This document shows positions 22,701 through 34,700 of a stretch of DNA of 64,000 nucleotides, in pieces. Position 1 is the first letter of the stretch. Every line of letters starts with the position of its first letter. The position numbers and the translations under genes are program-made. The notes below the pieces were generated by a model. That model was not told the DNA's origin and searched no databases. It saw only the letters and a program-made list of their open reading frames with translations. The stretch is from Bursaphelenchus xylophilus (lineage: Eukaryota; Nematoda; Chromadorea; Rhabditida; Aphelenchoididae). Location: NCBI GenBank assembly GCA_904066235.2, contig CAJFCV020000001.1, positions 6,014,001 to 6,078,000 of the forward strand, given 5' to 3'.

Positions 22701-25700
22701 CGTCTTCTTTGGAACGGAGATGTATAATCGCAGTCTGCTTATCATGGGGTTCTTCGATCTCTTCTTCATCTTCTTTCAAGACGGTCTTGCCCTCATGATA
22801 TTTGGTCACATAGCTAGCCAGCGGAAGGGTATCTAGGTCATTGACTTTGTTAACGTCATCAAGAGGACCTTCGTAGGGAGAGTGATCGAACTTGTAGCCG
22901 GTTGGATCTTTATCACCGACCTCTTCCTCGCCTTCATGACGTGCCCATGTGAAGAACTTGAACCGCCGATTTCTTGATGGTTCACTTTGTCCGGAATGAT
23001 AGACCGAGACATCTGATCGAAGAGGCTGAGAGTCGAGTTCACGTTGCTTGTCGACCTCATCCAGTGGGCCTTCATACCGTTCTCCAATCAAAGGATAAGA
23101 GGACGTTGATGGGGTGGAAACATGGCCGACCTCTTCGTGGGCTTTGCGATCCTTACTCTTCAAGAAACCGAAGAACGAAGACTCTTGATCTTTGTCTTTC
23201 TTCTCTTTCTTTGGTTTCTTCTCCTTTGGTTGTTTAGGAGCCTTAGCAGGTTTCAGTTCCTCCTCCACTTGAGGTTCGTCTTCTTTGGAACGGAGATGTA
23301 TAATCGCAGTCTGCTTATCATGGGGTTCTTCGATCTCTTCTTCATCTTCTTTCAAGACGGTCTTGCCCTCATGATATTTGGTCACATAGCTAGCCAGCGG
23401 AAGGGTATCTAGGTCATTGACTTTGTTAACGTCATCAAGAGGACCTTCGTAGGGAGAGTGATCGAACTTGTAGCCGGTTGGATCTTTATCACCGACCTCT
23501 TCCTCGCCTTCATGACGTGCCCATGTGAAGAACTTGAACCGCCGATTTCTTGATGGTTCACTTTGTCCGGAATGATAGACCGAGACATCTGATCGAAGAG
23601 GCTGAGAGTCGAGTTCACGTTGCTTGTCGACCTCATCCAGTGGGCCTTCATACCGTTCTCCAATCAAAGGATAAGAGGACGTTGATGGGGTGGAAACATG
23701 GCCGACCTCTTCGTGGGCTTTGCGATCCTTACTCTTCAAGAAACCGAAGAACGAAGACTCTTGATCTTTGTCTTTCTTCTCTTTCTTTGGTTTCTTCTCC
23801 TTTGGTTGTTTAGGAGCCTTAGCAGGTTTCAGTTCCTCCTCCACTTGAGGTTCGTCTTCTTTGGAACGGAGATGTATAATCGCAGTCTGCTTATCATGGG
23901 GTTCTTCGATCTCTTCTTCATCTTCTTTCAAGACGGTCTTGCCCTCATGATATTTGGTCACATAGCTAGCCAGCGGAAGGGTATCTAGGTCATTGACTTT
24001 GTTAACGTCATCAAGAGGACCTTCGTAGGGAGAGTGATCGAACTTGTAGCCGGTTGGATCTTTATCACCGACCTCTTCCTCGCCTTCATGACGTGCCCAT
24101 GTGAAGAACTTGAACCGCCGATTTCTTGATGGTTCACTTTGTCCGGAATGATAGACCGAGACATCTGATCGAAGAGGCTGAGAGTCGAGTTCACGTTGCT
24201 TGTCGACCTCATCCAGTGGGCCTTCATACCGTTCTCCAATCAAAGGATAAGAGGACGTTGATGGGGTGGAAACATGGCCGACCTCTTCGTGGGCTTTGCG
24301 ATCCTTACTCTTCAAGAAACCGAAGAACGAAGACTCTTGATCTTTGTCTTTCTTCTCTTTCTTTGGTTTCTTCTCCTTTGGTTGTTTAGGAGCCTTAGCA
24401 GGTTTCAGTTCCTCCTCCACTTGAGGTTCGTCTTCTTTGGAACGGAGATGTATAATCGCAGTCTGCTTATCATGGGGTTCTTCGATCTCTTCTTCATCTT
24501 CTTTCAAGACGGTCTTGCCCTCATGATATTTGGTCACATAGCTAGCCAGCGGAAGGGTATCTAGGTCATTGACTTTGTTAACGTCATCAAGAGGACCTTC
24601 GTAGGGAGAGTGATCGAACTTGTAGCCGGTTGGATCTTTATCACCGACCTCTTCCTCGCCTTCATGACGTGCCCATGTGAAGAACTTGAACCGCCGATTT
24701 CTTGATGGTTCACTTTGTCCGGAATGATAGACCGAGACATCTGATCGAAGAGGCTGAGAGTCGAGTTCACGTTGCTTGTCGACCTCATCCAGTGGGCCTT
24801 CATACCGTTCTCCAATCAAAGGATAAGAGGACGTTGATGGGGTGGAAACATGGCCGACCTCTTCGTGGGCTTTGCGATCCTTACTCTTCAAGAAACCGAA
24901 GAACGAAGACTCTTGATCTTTGTCTTTCTTCTCTTTCTTTGGTTTCTTCTCCTTTGGTTGTTTAGGAGCCTTAGCAGGTTTCAGTTCCTCCTCCACTTGA
25001 GGTTCGTCTTCTTTGGAACGGAGATGTATAATCGCAGTCTGCTTATCATGGGGTTCTTCGATCTCTTCTTCATCTTCTTTCAAGACGGTCTTGCCCTCAT
25101 GATATTTGGTCACATAGCTAGCCAGCGGAAGGGTATCTAGGTCATTGACTTTGTTAACGTCATCAAGAGGACCTTCGTAGGGAGAGTGATCGAACTTGTA
25201 GCCGGTTGGATCTTTATCACCGACCTCTTCCTCGCCTTCATGACGTGCCCATGTGAAGAACTTGAACCGCCGATTTCTTGATGGTTCACTTTGTCCGGAA
25301 TGATAGACCGAGACATCTGATCGAAGAGGCTGAGAGTCGAGTTCACGTTGCTTGTCGACCTCATCCAGTGGGCCTTCATACCGTTCTCCAATCAAAGGAT
25401 AAGAGGACGTTGATGGGGTGGAAACATGGCCGACCTCTTCGTGGGCTTTGCGATCCTTACTCTTCAAGAAACCGAAGAACGAAGACTCTTGATCTTTGTC
25501 TTTCTTCTCTTTCTTTGGTTTCTTCTCCTTTGGTTGTTTAGGAGCCTTAGCAGGTTTCAGTTCCTCCTCCACTTGAGGTTCGTCTTCTTTGGAACGGAGA
25601 TGTATAATCGCAGTCTGCTTATCATGGGGTTCTTCGATCTCTTCTTCATCTTCTTTCAAGACGGTCTTGCCCTCATGATATTTGGTCACATAGCTAGCCA

Positions 25701-28700
25701 GCGGAAGGGTATCTAGGTCATTGACTTTGTTAACGTCATCAAGAGGACCTTCGTAGGGAGAGTGATCGAACTTGTAGCCGGTTGGATCTTTATCACCGAC
25801 CTCTTCCTCGCCTTCATGACGTGCCCATGTGAAGAACTTGAACCGCCGATTTCTTGATGGTTCACTTTGTCCGGAATGATAGACCGAGACATCTGATCGA
25901 AGAGGCTGAGAGTCGAGTTCACGTTGCTTGTCGACCTCATCCAGTGGGCCTTCATACCGTTCTCCAATCAAAGGATAAGAGGACGTTGATGGGGTGGAAA
26001 CATGGCCGACCTCTTCGTGGGCTTTGCGATCCTTACTCTTCAAGAAACCGAAGAACGAAGACTCTTGATCTTTGTCTTTCTTCTCTTTCTTTGGTTTCTT
26101 CTCCTTTGGTTGTTTAGGAGCCTTAGCAGGTTTCAGTTCCTCCTCCACTTGAGGTTCGTCTTCTTTGGAACGGAGATGTATAATCGCAGTCTGCTTATCA
26201 TGGGGTTCTTCGATCTCTTCTTCATCTTCTTTCAAGACGGTCTTGCCCTCATGATATTTGGTCACATAGCTAGCCAGCGGAAGGGTATCTAGGTCATTGA
26301 CTTTGTTAACGTCATCAAGAGGACCTTCGTAGGGAGAGTGATCGAACTTGTAGCCGGTTGGATCTTTATCACCGACCTCTTCCTCGCCTTCATGACGTGC
26401 CCATGTGAAGAACTTGAACCGCCGATTTCTTGATGGTTCACTTTGTCCGGAATGATAGACCGAGACATCTGATCGAAGAGGCTGAGAGTCGAGTTCACGT
26501 TGCTTGTCGACCTCATCCAGTGGGCCTTCATACCGTTCTCCAATCAAAGGATAAGAGGACGTTGATGGGGTGGAAACATGGCCGACCTCTTCGTGGGCTT
26601 TGCGATCCTTACTCTTCAAGAAACCGAAGAACGAAGACTCTTGATCTTTGTCTTTCTTCTCTTTCTTTGGTTTCTTCTCCTTTGGTTGTTTAGGAGCCTT
26701 AGCAGGTTTCAGTTCCTCCTCCACTTGAGGTTCGTCTTCTTTGGAACGGAGATGTATAATCGCAGTCTGCTTATCATGGGGTTCTTCGATCTCTTCTTCA
26801 TCTTCTTTCAAGACGGTCTTGCCCTCATGATATTTGGTCACATAGCTAGCCAGCGGAAGGGTATCTAGGTCATTGACTTTGTTAACGTCATCAAGAGGAC
26901 CTTCGTAGGGAGAGTGATCGAACTTGTAGCCGGTTGGATCTTTATCACCGACCTCTTCCTCGCCTTCATGACGTGCCCATGTGAAGAACTTGAACCGCCG
27001 ATTTCTTGATGGTTCACTTTGTCCGGAATGATAGACCGAGACATCTGATCGAAGAGGCTGAGAGTCGAGTTCACGTTGCTTGTCGACCTCATCCAGTGGG
27101 CCTTCATACCGTTCTCCAATCAAAGGATAAGAGGACGTTGATGGGGTGGAAACATGGCCGACCTCTTCGTGGGCTTTGCGATCCTTACTCTTCAAGAAAC
27201 CGAAGAACGACGACTCTTGATCTTTGTCTTTCTTCTCTTTCTTTGGTTTCTTCTCCTTTGGTTGTTTAGGAGCCTTAGCAGGTTTCAGTTCCTCCTCCAC
27301 TTGAGGTTCGTCTTCTTTGGAACGGAGATGTATAATCGCAGTCTGCTTATCATGGGGTTCTTCGATCTCTTCTTCATCTTCTTTCAAGACGGTCTTGCCC
27401 TCATGATATTTGGTAACATAGCTAGCCAGCGGAAGGGTATCTAGGTCATTGACTTTGTTAACGTCATCAAGAGGACCTTCGTAGGGAGAGTGATCGAACT
27501 TGTAGCCGGTTGGATCTTTATCACCGACCTCTTCCTCGCCTTCATGACGTGCCCATGTGAAGAACTTGAACCGCCGATTTCTTGATGGTTCACTTTGTCC
27601 GGAATGATAGACCGAGACATCTGATCGAAGAGGCTGAGAGTCGAGTTCACGTTGCTTGTCGACCTCATCCAGTGGGCCTTCATACCGTTCTCCAATCAAA
27701 GGATAAGAGGACGTTGATGGGGTGGAAACATGGCCGACCTCTTCGTGGGCTTTGCGATCCTTACTCTTCAAGAAACCGAAGAACGAAGACTCTTGATCTT
27801 TGTCTTTCTTCTCTTTCTTTGGTTTCTTCTCCTTTGGTTGTTTAGGAGCCTTAGCAGGTTTCAGTTCCTCCTCCACTTGAGGTTCGTCTTCTTTGGAACG
27901 GAGATGTATAATCGCAGTCTGCTTATCATGGGGTTCTTCGATCTCTTCTTCATCTTCTTTCAAGACGGTCTTGCCCTCATGATATTTGGTCACATAGCTA
28001 GCCAGCGGAAGGGTATCTAGGTCATTGACTTTGTTAACGTCATCAAGAGGACCTTCGTAGGGAGAGTGATCGAACTTGTAGCCGGTTGGATCTTTATCAC
28101 CGACCTCTTCCTCGCCTTCATGACGTGCCCATGTGAAGAACTTGAACCGCCGATTTCTTGATGGTTCACTTTGTCCGGAATGATAGACCGAGACATCTGA
28201 TCGAAGAGGCTGAGAGTCGAGTTCACGTTGCTTGTCGACCTCATCCAGTGGGCCTTCATACCGTTCTCCAATCAAAGGATAAGAGGACGTTGATGGGGTG
28301 GAAACATGGCCGACCTCTTCGTGGGCTTTGCGATCCTTACTCTTCAAGAAACCGAAGAACGACGACTCTTGATCTTTGTCTTTCTTCTCTTTCTTTGGTT
28401 TCTTCTCCTTTGGTTGTTTAGGAGCCTTAGCAGGTTTCAGTTCCTCCTCCACTTGAGGTTCGTCTTCTTTGGAACGGAGATGTATAATCGCAGTCTGCTT
28501 ATCATGGGGTTCTTCGATCTCTTCTTCATCTTCTTTCAAGACGGTCTTGCCCTCATGATATTTGGTAACATAGCTAGCCAGCGGAAGGGTATCTAGGTCA
28601 TTGACTTTGTTAACGTCATCAAGAGGACCTTCGTAGGGAGAGTGATCGAACTTGTAGCCGGTTGGATCTTTATCACCGACCTCTTCCTCGCCTTCATGAC

Positions 28701-31700
28701 GTGCCCATGTGAAGAACTTGAACCGCCGATTTCTTGATGGTTCACTTTGTCCGGAATGATAGACCGAGACATCTGATCGAAGAGGCTGAGAGTCGAGTTC
28801 ACGTTGCTTGTCGACCTCATCCAGTGGGCCTTCATACCGTTCTCCAATCAAAGGATAAGAGGACGTTGATGGGGTGGAAACATGGCCGACCTCTTCGTGG
28901 GCTTTGCGATCCTTACTCTTCAAGAAACCGAAGAACGAAGACTCTTGATCTTTGTCTTTCTTCTCTTTCTTTGGTTTCTTCTCCTTTGGTTGTTTAGGAG
29001 CCTTAGCAGGTTTCAGTTCCTCCTCCACTTGAGGTTCGTCTTCTTTGGAACGGAGATGTATAATCGCAGTCTGCTTATCATGGGGTTCTTCGATCTCTTC
29101 TTCATCTTCTTTCAAGACGGTCTTGCCCTCATGATATTTGGTCACATAGCTAGCCAGCGGAAGGGTATCTAGGTCATTGACTTTGTTAACGTCATCAAGA
29201 GGACCTTCGTAGGGAGAGTGATCGAACTTGTAGCCGGTTGGATCTTTATCACCGACCTCTTCCTCGCCTTCATGACGTGCCCATGTGAAGAACTTGAACC
29301 GCCGATTTCTTGATGGTTCACTTTGTCCGGAATGATAGACCGAGACATCTGATCGAAGAGGCTGAGAGTCGAGTTCACGTTGCTTGTCGACCTCATCCAG
29401 TGGGCCTTCATACCGTTCTCCAATCAAAGGATAAGAGGACGTTGATGGGGTGGAAACATGGCCGACCTCTTCGTGGGCTTTGCGATCCTTACTCTTCAAG
29501 AAACCGAAGAACGACGACTCTTGATCTTTGTCTTTCTTCTCTTTCTTTGGTTTCTTCTCCTTTGGTTGTTTAGGAGCCTTAGCAGGTTTCAGTTCCTCCT
29601 CCACTTGAGGTTCGTCTTCTTTGGAACGGAGATGTATAATCGCAGTCTGCTTATCATGGGGTTCTTCGATCTCTTCTTCATCTTCTTTCAAGACGGTCTT
29701 GCCCTCATGATATTTGGTAACATAGCTAGCCAGCGGAAGGGTATCTAGGTCATTGACTTTGTTAACGTCATCAAGAGGACCTTCGTAGGGAGAGTGATCG
29801 AACTTGTAGCCGGTTGGATCTTTATCACCGACCTCTTCCTCGCCTTCATGACGTGCCCATGTGAAGAACTTGAACCGCCGATTTCTTGATGGTTCACTTT
29901 GTCCGGAATGATAGACCGAGACATCTGATCGAAGAGGCTGAGAGTCGAGTTCACGTTGCTTGTCGACCTCATCCAGTGGGCCTTCATACCGTTCTCCAAT
30001 CAAAGGATAAGAGGACGTTGATGGGGTGGAAACATGGCCGACCTCTTCGTGGGCTTTGCGATCCTTACTCTTCAAGAAACCGAAGAACGACGACTCTTGA
30101 TCTTTGTCTTTCTTCTCTTTCTTTGGTTTCTTCTCCTTTGGTTGTTTAGGAGCCTTAGCAGGTTTCAGTTCCTCCTCCACTTGAGGTTCGTCTTCTTTGG
30201 AACGGAGATGTATAATCGCAGTCTGCTTATCATGGGGTTCTTCGATCTCTTCTTCATCTTCTTTCAAGACGGTCTTGCCCTCATGATATTTGGTAACATA
30301 GCTAGCCAGCGGAAGGGTATCTAGGTCATTGACTTTGTTAACGTCATCAAGAGGACCTTCGTAGGGAGAGTGATCGAACTTGTAGCCGGTTGGATCTTTA
30401 TCACCGACCTCTTCCTCGCCTTCATGACGTGCCCATGTGAAGAACTTGAACCGCCGATTTCTTGATGGTTCACTTTGTCCGGAATGATAGACCGAGACAT
30501 CTGATCGAAGAGGCTGAGAGTCGAGTTCACGTTGCTTGTCGACCTCATCCAGTGGGCCTTCATACCGTTCTCCAATCAAAGGATAAGAGGACGTTGATGG
30601 GGTGGAAACATGGCCGACCTCTTCGTGGGCTTTGCGATCCTTACTCTTCAAGAAACCGAAGAACGACGACTCTTGATCTTTGTCTTTCTTCTCTTTCTTT
30701 GGTTTCTTCTCCTTTGGTTGTTTAGGAGCCTTAGCAGGTTTCAGTTCCTCCTCCACTTGAGGTTCGTCTTCTTTGGAACGGAGATGTATAATCGCAGTCT
30801 GCTTATCATGGGGTTCTTCGATCTCTTCTTCATCTTCTTTCAAGACGGTCTTGCCCTCATGATATTTGGTCACATAGCTAGCCAGCGGAAGGGTATCTAG
30901 GTCATTGACTTTGTTAACGTCATCAAGAGGACCTTCGTAGGGAGAGTGATCGAACTTGTAGCCGGTTGGATCTTTATCACCGACCTCTTCCTCGCCTTCA
31001 TGACGTGCCCATGTGAAGAACTTGAACCGCCGATTTCTTGATGGTTCACTTTGTCCGGAATGATAGACCGAGACATCTGATCGAAGAGGCTGAGAGTCGA
31101 GTTCACGTTGCTTGTCGACCTCATCCAGTGGGCCTTCATACCGTTCTCCAATCAAAGGATAAGAGGACGTTGATGGGGTGGAAACATGGCCGACCTCTTC
31201 GTGGGCTTTGCGATCCTTACTCTTCAAGAAACCGAAGAACGACGACTCTTGATCTTTGTCTTTCTTCTCTTTCTTTGGTTTCTTCTCCTTTGGTTGTTTA
31301 GGAGCCTTAGCAGGTTTCAGTTCCTCCTCCACTTGAGGTTCGTCTTCTTTGGAACGGAGATGTATAATCGCAGTCTGCTTATCATGGGGTTCTTCGATCT
31401 CTTCTTCATCTTCTTTCAAGACGGTCTTGCCCTCATGATATTTGGTAACATAGCTAGCCAGCGGAAGGGTATCTAGGTCATTGACTTTGTTAACGTCATC
31501 AAGAGGACCTTCGTAGGGAGAGTGATCGAACTTGTAGCCGGTTGGATCTTTATCACCGACCTCTTCCTCGCCTTCATGACGTGCCCATGTGAAGAACTTG
31601 AACCGCCGATTTCTTGATGGTTCACTTTGTCCGGAATGATAGACCGAGACATCTGATCGAAGAGGCTGAGAGTCGAGTTCACGTTGCTTGTCGACCTCAT

Positions 31701-34700
31701 CCAGTGGGCCTTCATACCGTTCTCCAATCAAAGGATAAGAGGACGTTGATGGGGTGGAAACATGGCCGACCTCTTCGTGGGCTTTGCGATCCTTACTCTT
31801 CAAGAAACCGAAGAACGACGACTCTTGATCTTTGTCTTTCTTCTCTTTCTTTGGTTTCTTCTCCTTTGGTTGTTTAGGAGCCTTAGCAGGTTTCAGTTCC
31901 TCCTCCACTTGAGGTTCGTCTTCTTTGGAACGGAGATGTATAATCGCAGTCTGCTTATCATGGGGTTCTTCGATCTCTTCTTCATCTTCTTTCAAGACGG
32001 TCTTGCCCTCATGATATTTGGTAACATAGCTAGCCAGCGGAAGGGTATCTAGGTCATTGACTTTGTTAACGTCATCAAGAGGACCTTCGTAGGGAGAGTG
32101 ATCGAACTTGTAGCCGGTTGGATCTTTATCACCGACCTCTTCCTCGCCTTCATGACGTGCCCATGTGAAGAACTTGAACCGCCGATTTCTTGATGGTTCA
32201 CTTTGTCCGGAATGATAGACCGAGACATCTGATCGAAGAGGCTGAGAGTCGAGTTCACGTTGCTTGTCGACCTCATCCAGTGGGCCTTCATACCGTTCTC
32301 CAATCAAAGGATAAGAGGACGTTGATGGGGTGGAAACATGGCCGACCTCTTCGTGGGCTTTGCGATCCTTACTCTTCAAGAAACCGAAGAACGACGACTC
32401 TTGATCTTTGTCTTTCTTCTCTTTCTTTGGTTTCTTCTCCTTTGGTTGTTTAGGAGCCTTAGCAGGTTTCAGTTCCTCCTCCACTTGAGGTTCGTCTTCT
32501 TTGGAACGGAGATGTATAATCGCAGTCTGCTTATCATGGGGTTCTTCGATCTCTTCTTCATCTTCTTTCAAGACGGTCTTGCCCTCATGATATTTGGTCA
32601 CATAGCTAGCCAGCGGAAGGGTATCTAGGTCATTGACTTTGTTAACGTCATCAAGAGGACCTTCGTAGGGAGAGTGATCGAACTTGTAGCCGGTTGGATC
32701 TTTATCACCGACCTCTTCCTCGCCTTCATGACGTGCCCATGTGAAGAACTTGAACCGCCGATTTCTTGATGGTTCACTTTGTCCGGAATGATAGACCGAG
32801 ACATCTGATCGAAGAGGCTGAGAGTCGAGTTCACGTTGCTTGTCGACCTCATCCAGTGGGCCTTCATACCGTTCTCCAATCAAAGGATAAGAGGACGTTG
32901 ATGGGGTGGAAACATGGCCGACCTCTTCGTGGGCTTTGCGATCCTTACTCTTCAAGAAACCGAAGAACGACGACTCTTGATCTTTGTCTTTCTTCTCTTT
33001 CTTTGGTTTCTTCTCCTTTGGTTGTTTAGGAGCCTTAGCAGGTTTCAGTTCCTCCTCCACTTGAGGTTCGTCTTCTTTGGAACGGAGATGTATAATCGCA
33101 GTCTGCTTATCATGGGGTTCTTCGATCTCTTCTTCATCTTCTTTCAAGACGGTCTTGCCCTCATGATATTTGGTAACATAGCTAGCCAGCGGAAGGGTAT
33201 CTAGGTCATTGACTTTGTTAACGTCATCAAGAGGACCTTCGTAGGGAGAGTGATCGAACTTGTAGCCGGTTGGATCTTTATCACCGACCTCTTCCTCGCC
33301 TTCATGACGTGCCCATGTGAAGAACTTGAACCGCCGATTTCTTGATGGTTCACTTTGTCCGGAATGATAGACCGAGACATCTGATCGAAGAGGCTGAGAG
33401 TCGAGTTCACGTTGCTTGTCGACCTCATCCAGTGGGCCTTCATACCGTTCTCCAATCAAAGGATAAGAGGACGTTGATGGGGTGGAAACATGGCCGACCT
33501 CTTCGTGGGCTTTGCGATCCTTACTCTTCAAGAAACCGAAGAACGAAGACTCTTGATCTTTGTCTTTCTTCTCTTTCTTTGGTTTCTTCTCCTTTGGTTG
33601 TTTAGGAGCCTTAGCAGGTTTCAGTTCCTCCTCCACTTGAGGTTCGTCTTCTTTGGAACGGAGATGTATAATCGCAGTCTGCTTATCATGGGGTTCTTCG
33701 ATCTCTTCTTCATCTTCTTTCAAGACGGTCTTGCCCTCATGATATTTGGTAACATAGCTAGCCAGCGGAAGGGTATCTAGGTCATTGACTTTGTTAACGT
33801 CATCAAGAGGACCTTCGTAGGGAGAGTGATCGAACTTGTAGCCGGTTGGATCTTTATCACCGACCTCTTCCTCGCCTTCATGACGTGCCCATGTGAAGAA
33901 CTTGAACCGCCGATTTCTTGATGGTTCACTTTGTCCGGAATGATAGACCGAGACATCTGATCGAAGAGGCTGAGAGTCGAGTTCACGTTGCTTGTCGACC
34001 TCATCCAGTGGGCCTTCATAGAGTTCTCCAATCAAAGGATAAGAGGACGTTGATGGGGTGGAAACATGGCCGACCTCTTCGTGGGCTTTGCGATCCTTAC
34101 TCTTCAAGAAACCGAAGAACGAAGACTCTTGATCTTTGTCTTTCTTCTCTTTCTTTGGTTTCTTCTCCTTTGGTTGTTTAGGAGCCTTAGCAGGTTTCAG
34201 TTCCTCCTCCACTTGAGGTTCGTCTTCTTTGGAACGGAGATGTATAATCGCAGTCTGCTCATCATGGGGTTCTTCGATCTCTTCTTCATCTTTCAAGACG
34301 GTCTTGCCCTCATGATATTTGGTAACATAGCTAGCCAGCGGAAGGGTATCTAGGTCATTGACTTTGTTAACGTCATCAAGAGGACCTTCGTAGGGAGAGT
34401 GATCGAACTTGTAGCCGGTTGGATCTTTATCACCGACCTCTTCCTCGCCTTCATGACGTGCCCATGTGAAGAACTTGAACCGCCGATTTCTTGATGGTTC
34501 ACTTTGTCCGGAATGATAGACCGAGACATCTGATCGAAGAGGCTGAGAGTCGAGTTCACGTTGCTTGTCAACCTCATCCAGTGGGCCTTCATACCGTTCT
34601 CCAATCAAAGGATAAGAGGACGTTGATGGGGTGGAAACATGGCCGACCTCTTCGTGGGCTTTGCGATCCTTACTCTTCAAGAAACCGAAGAACGAAGACT

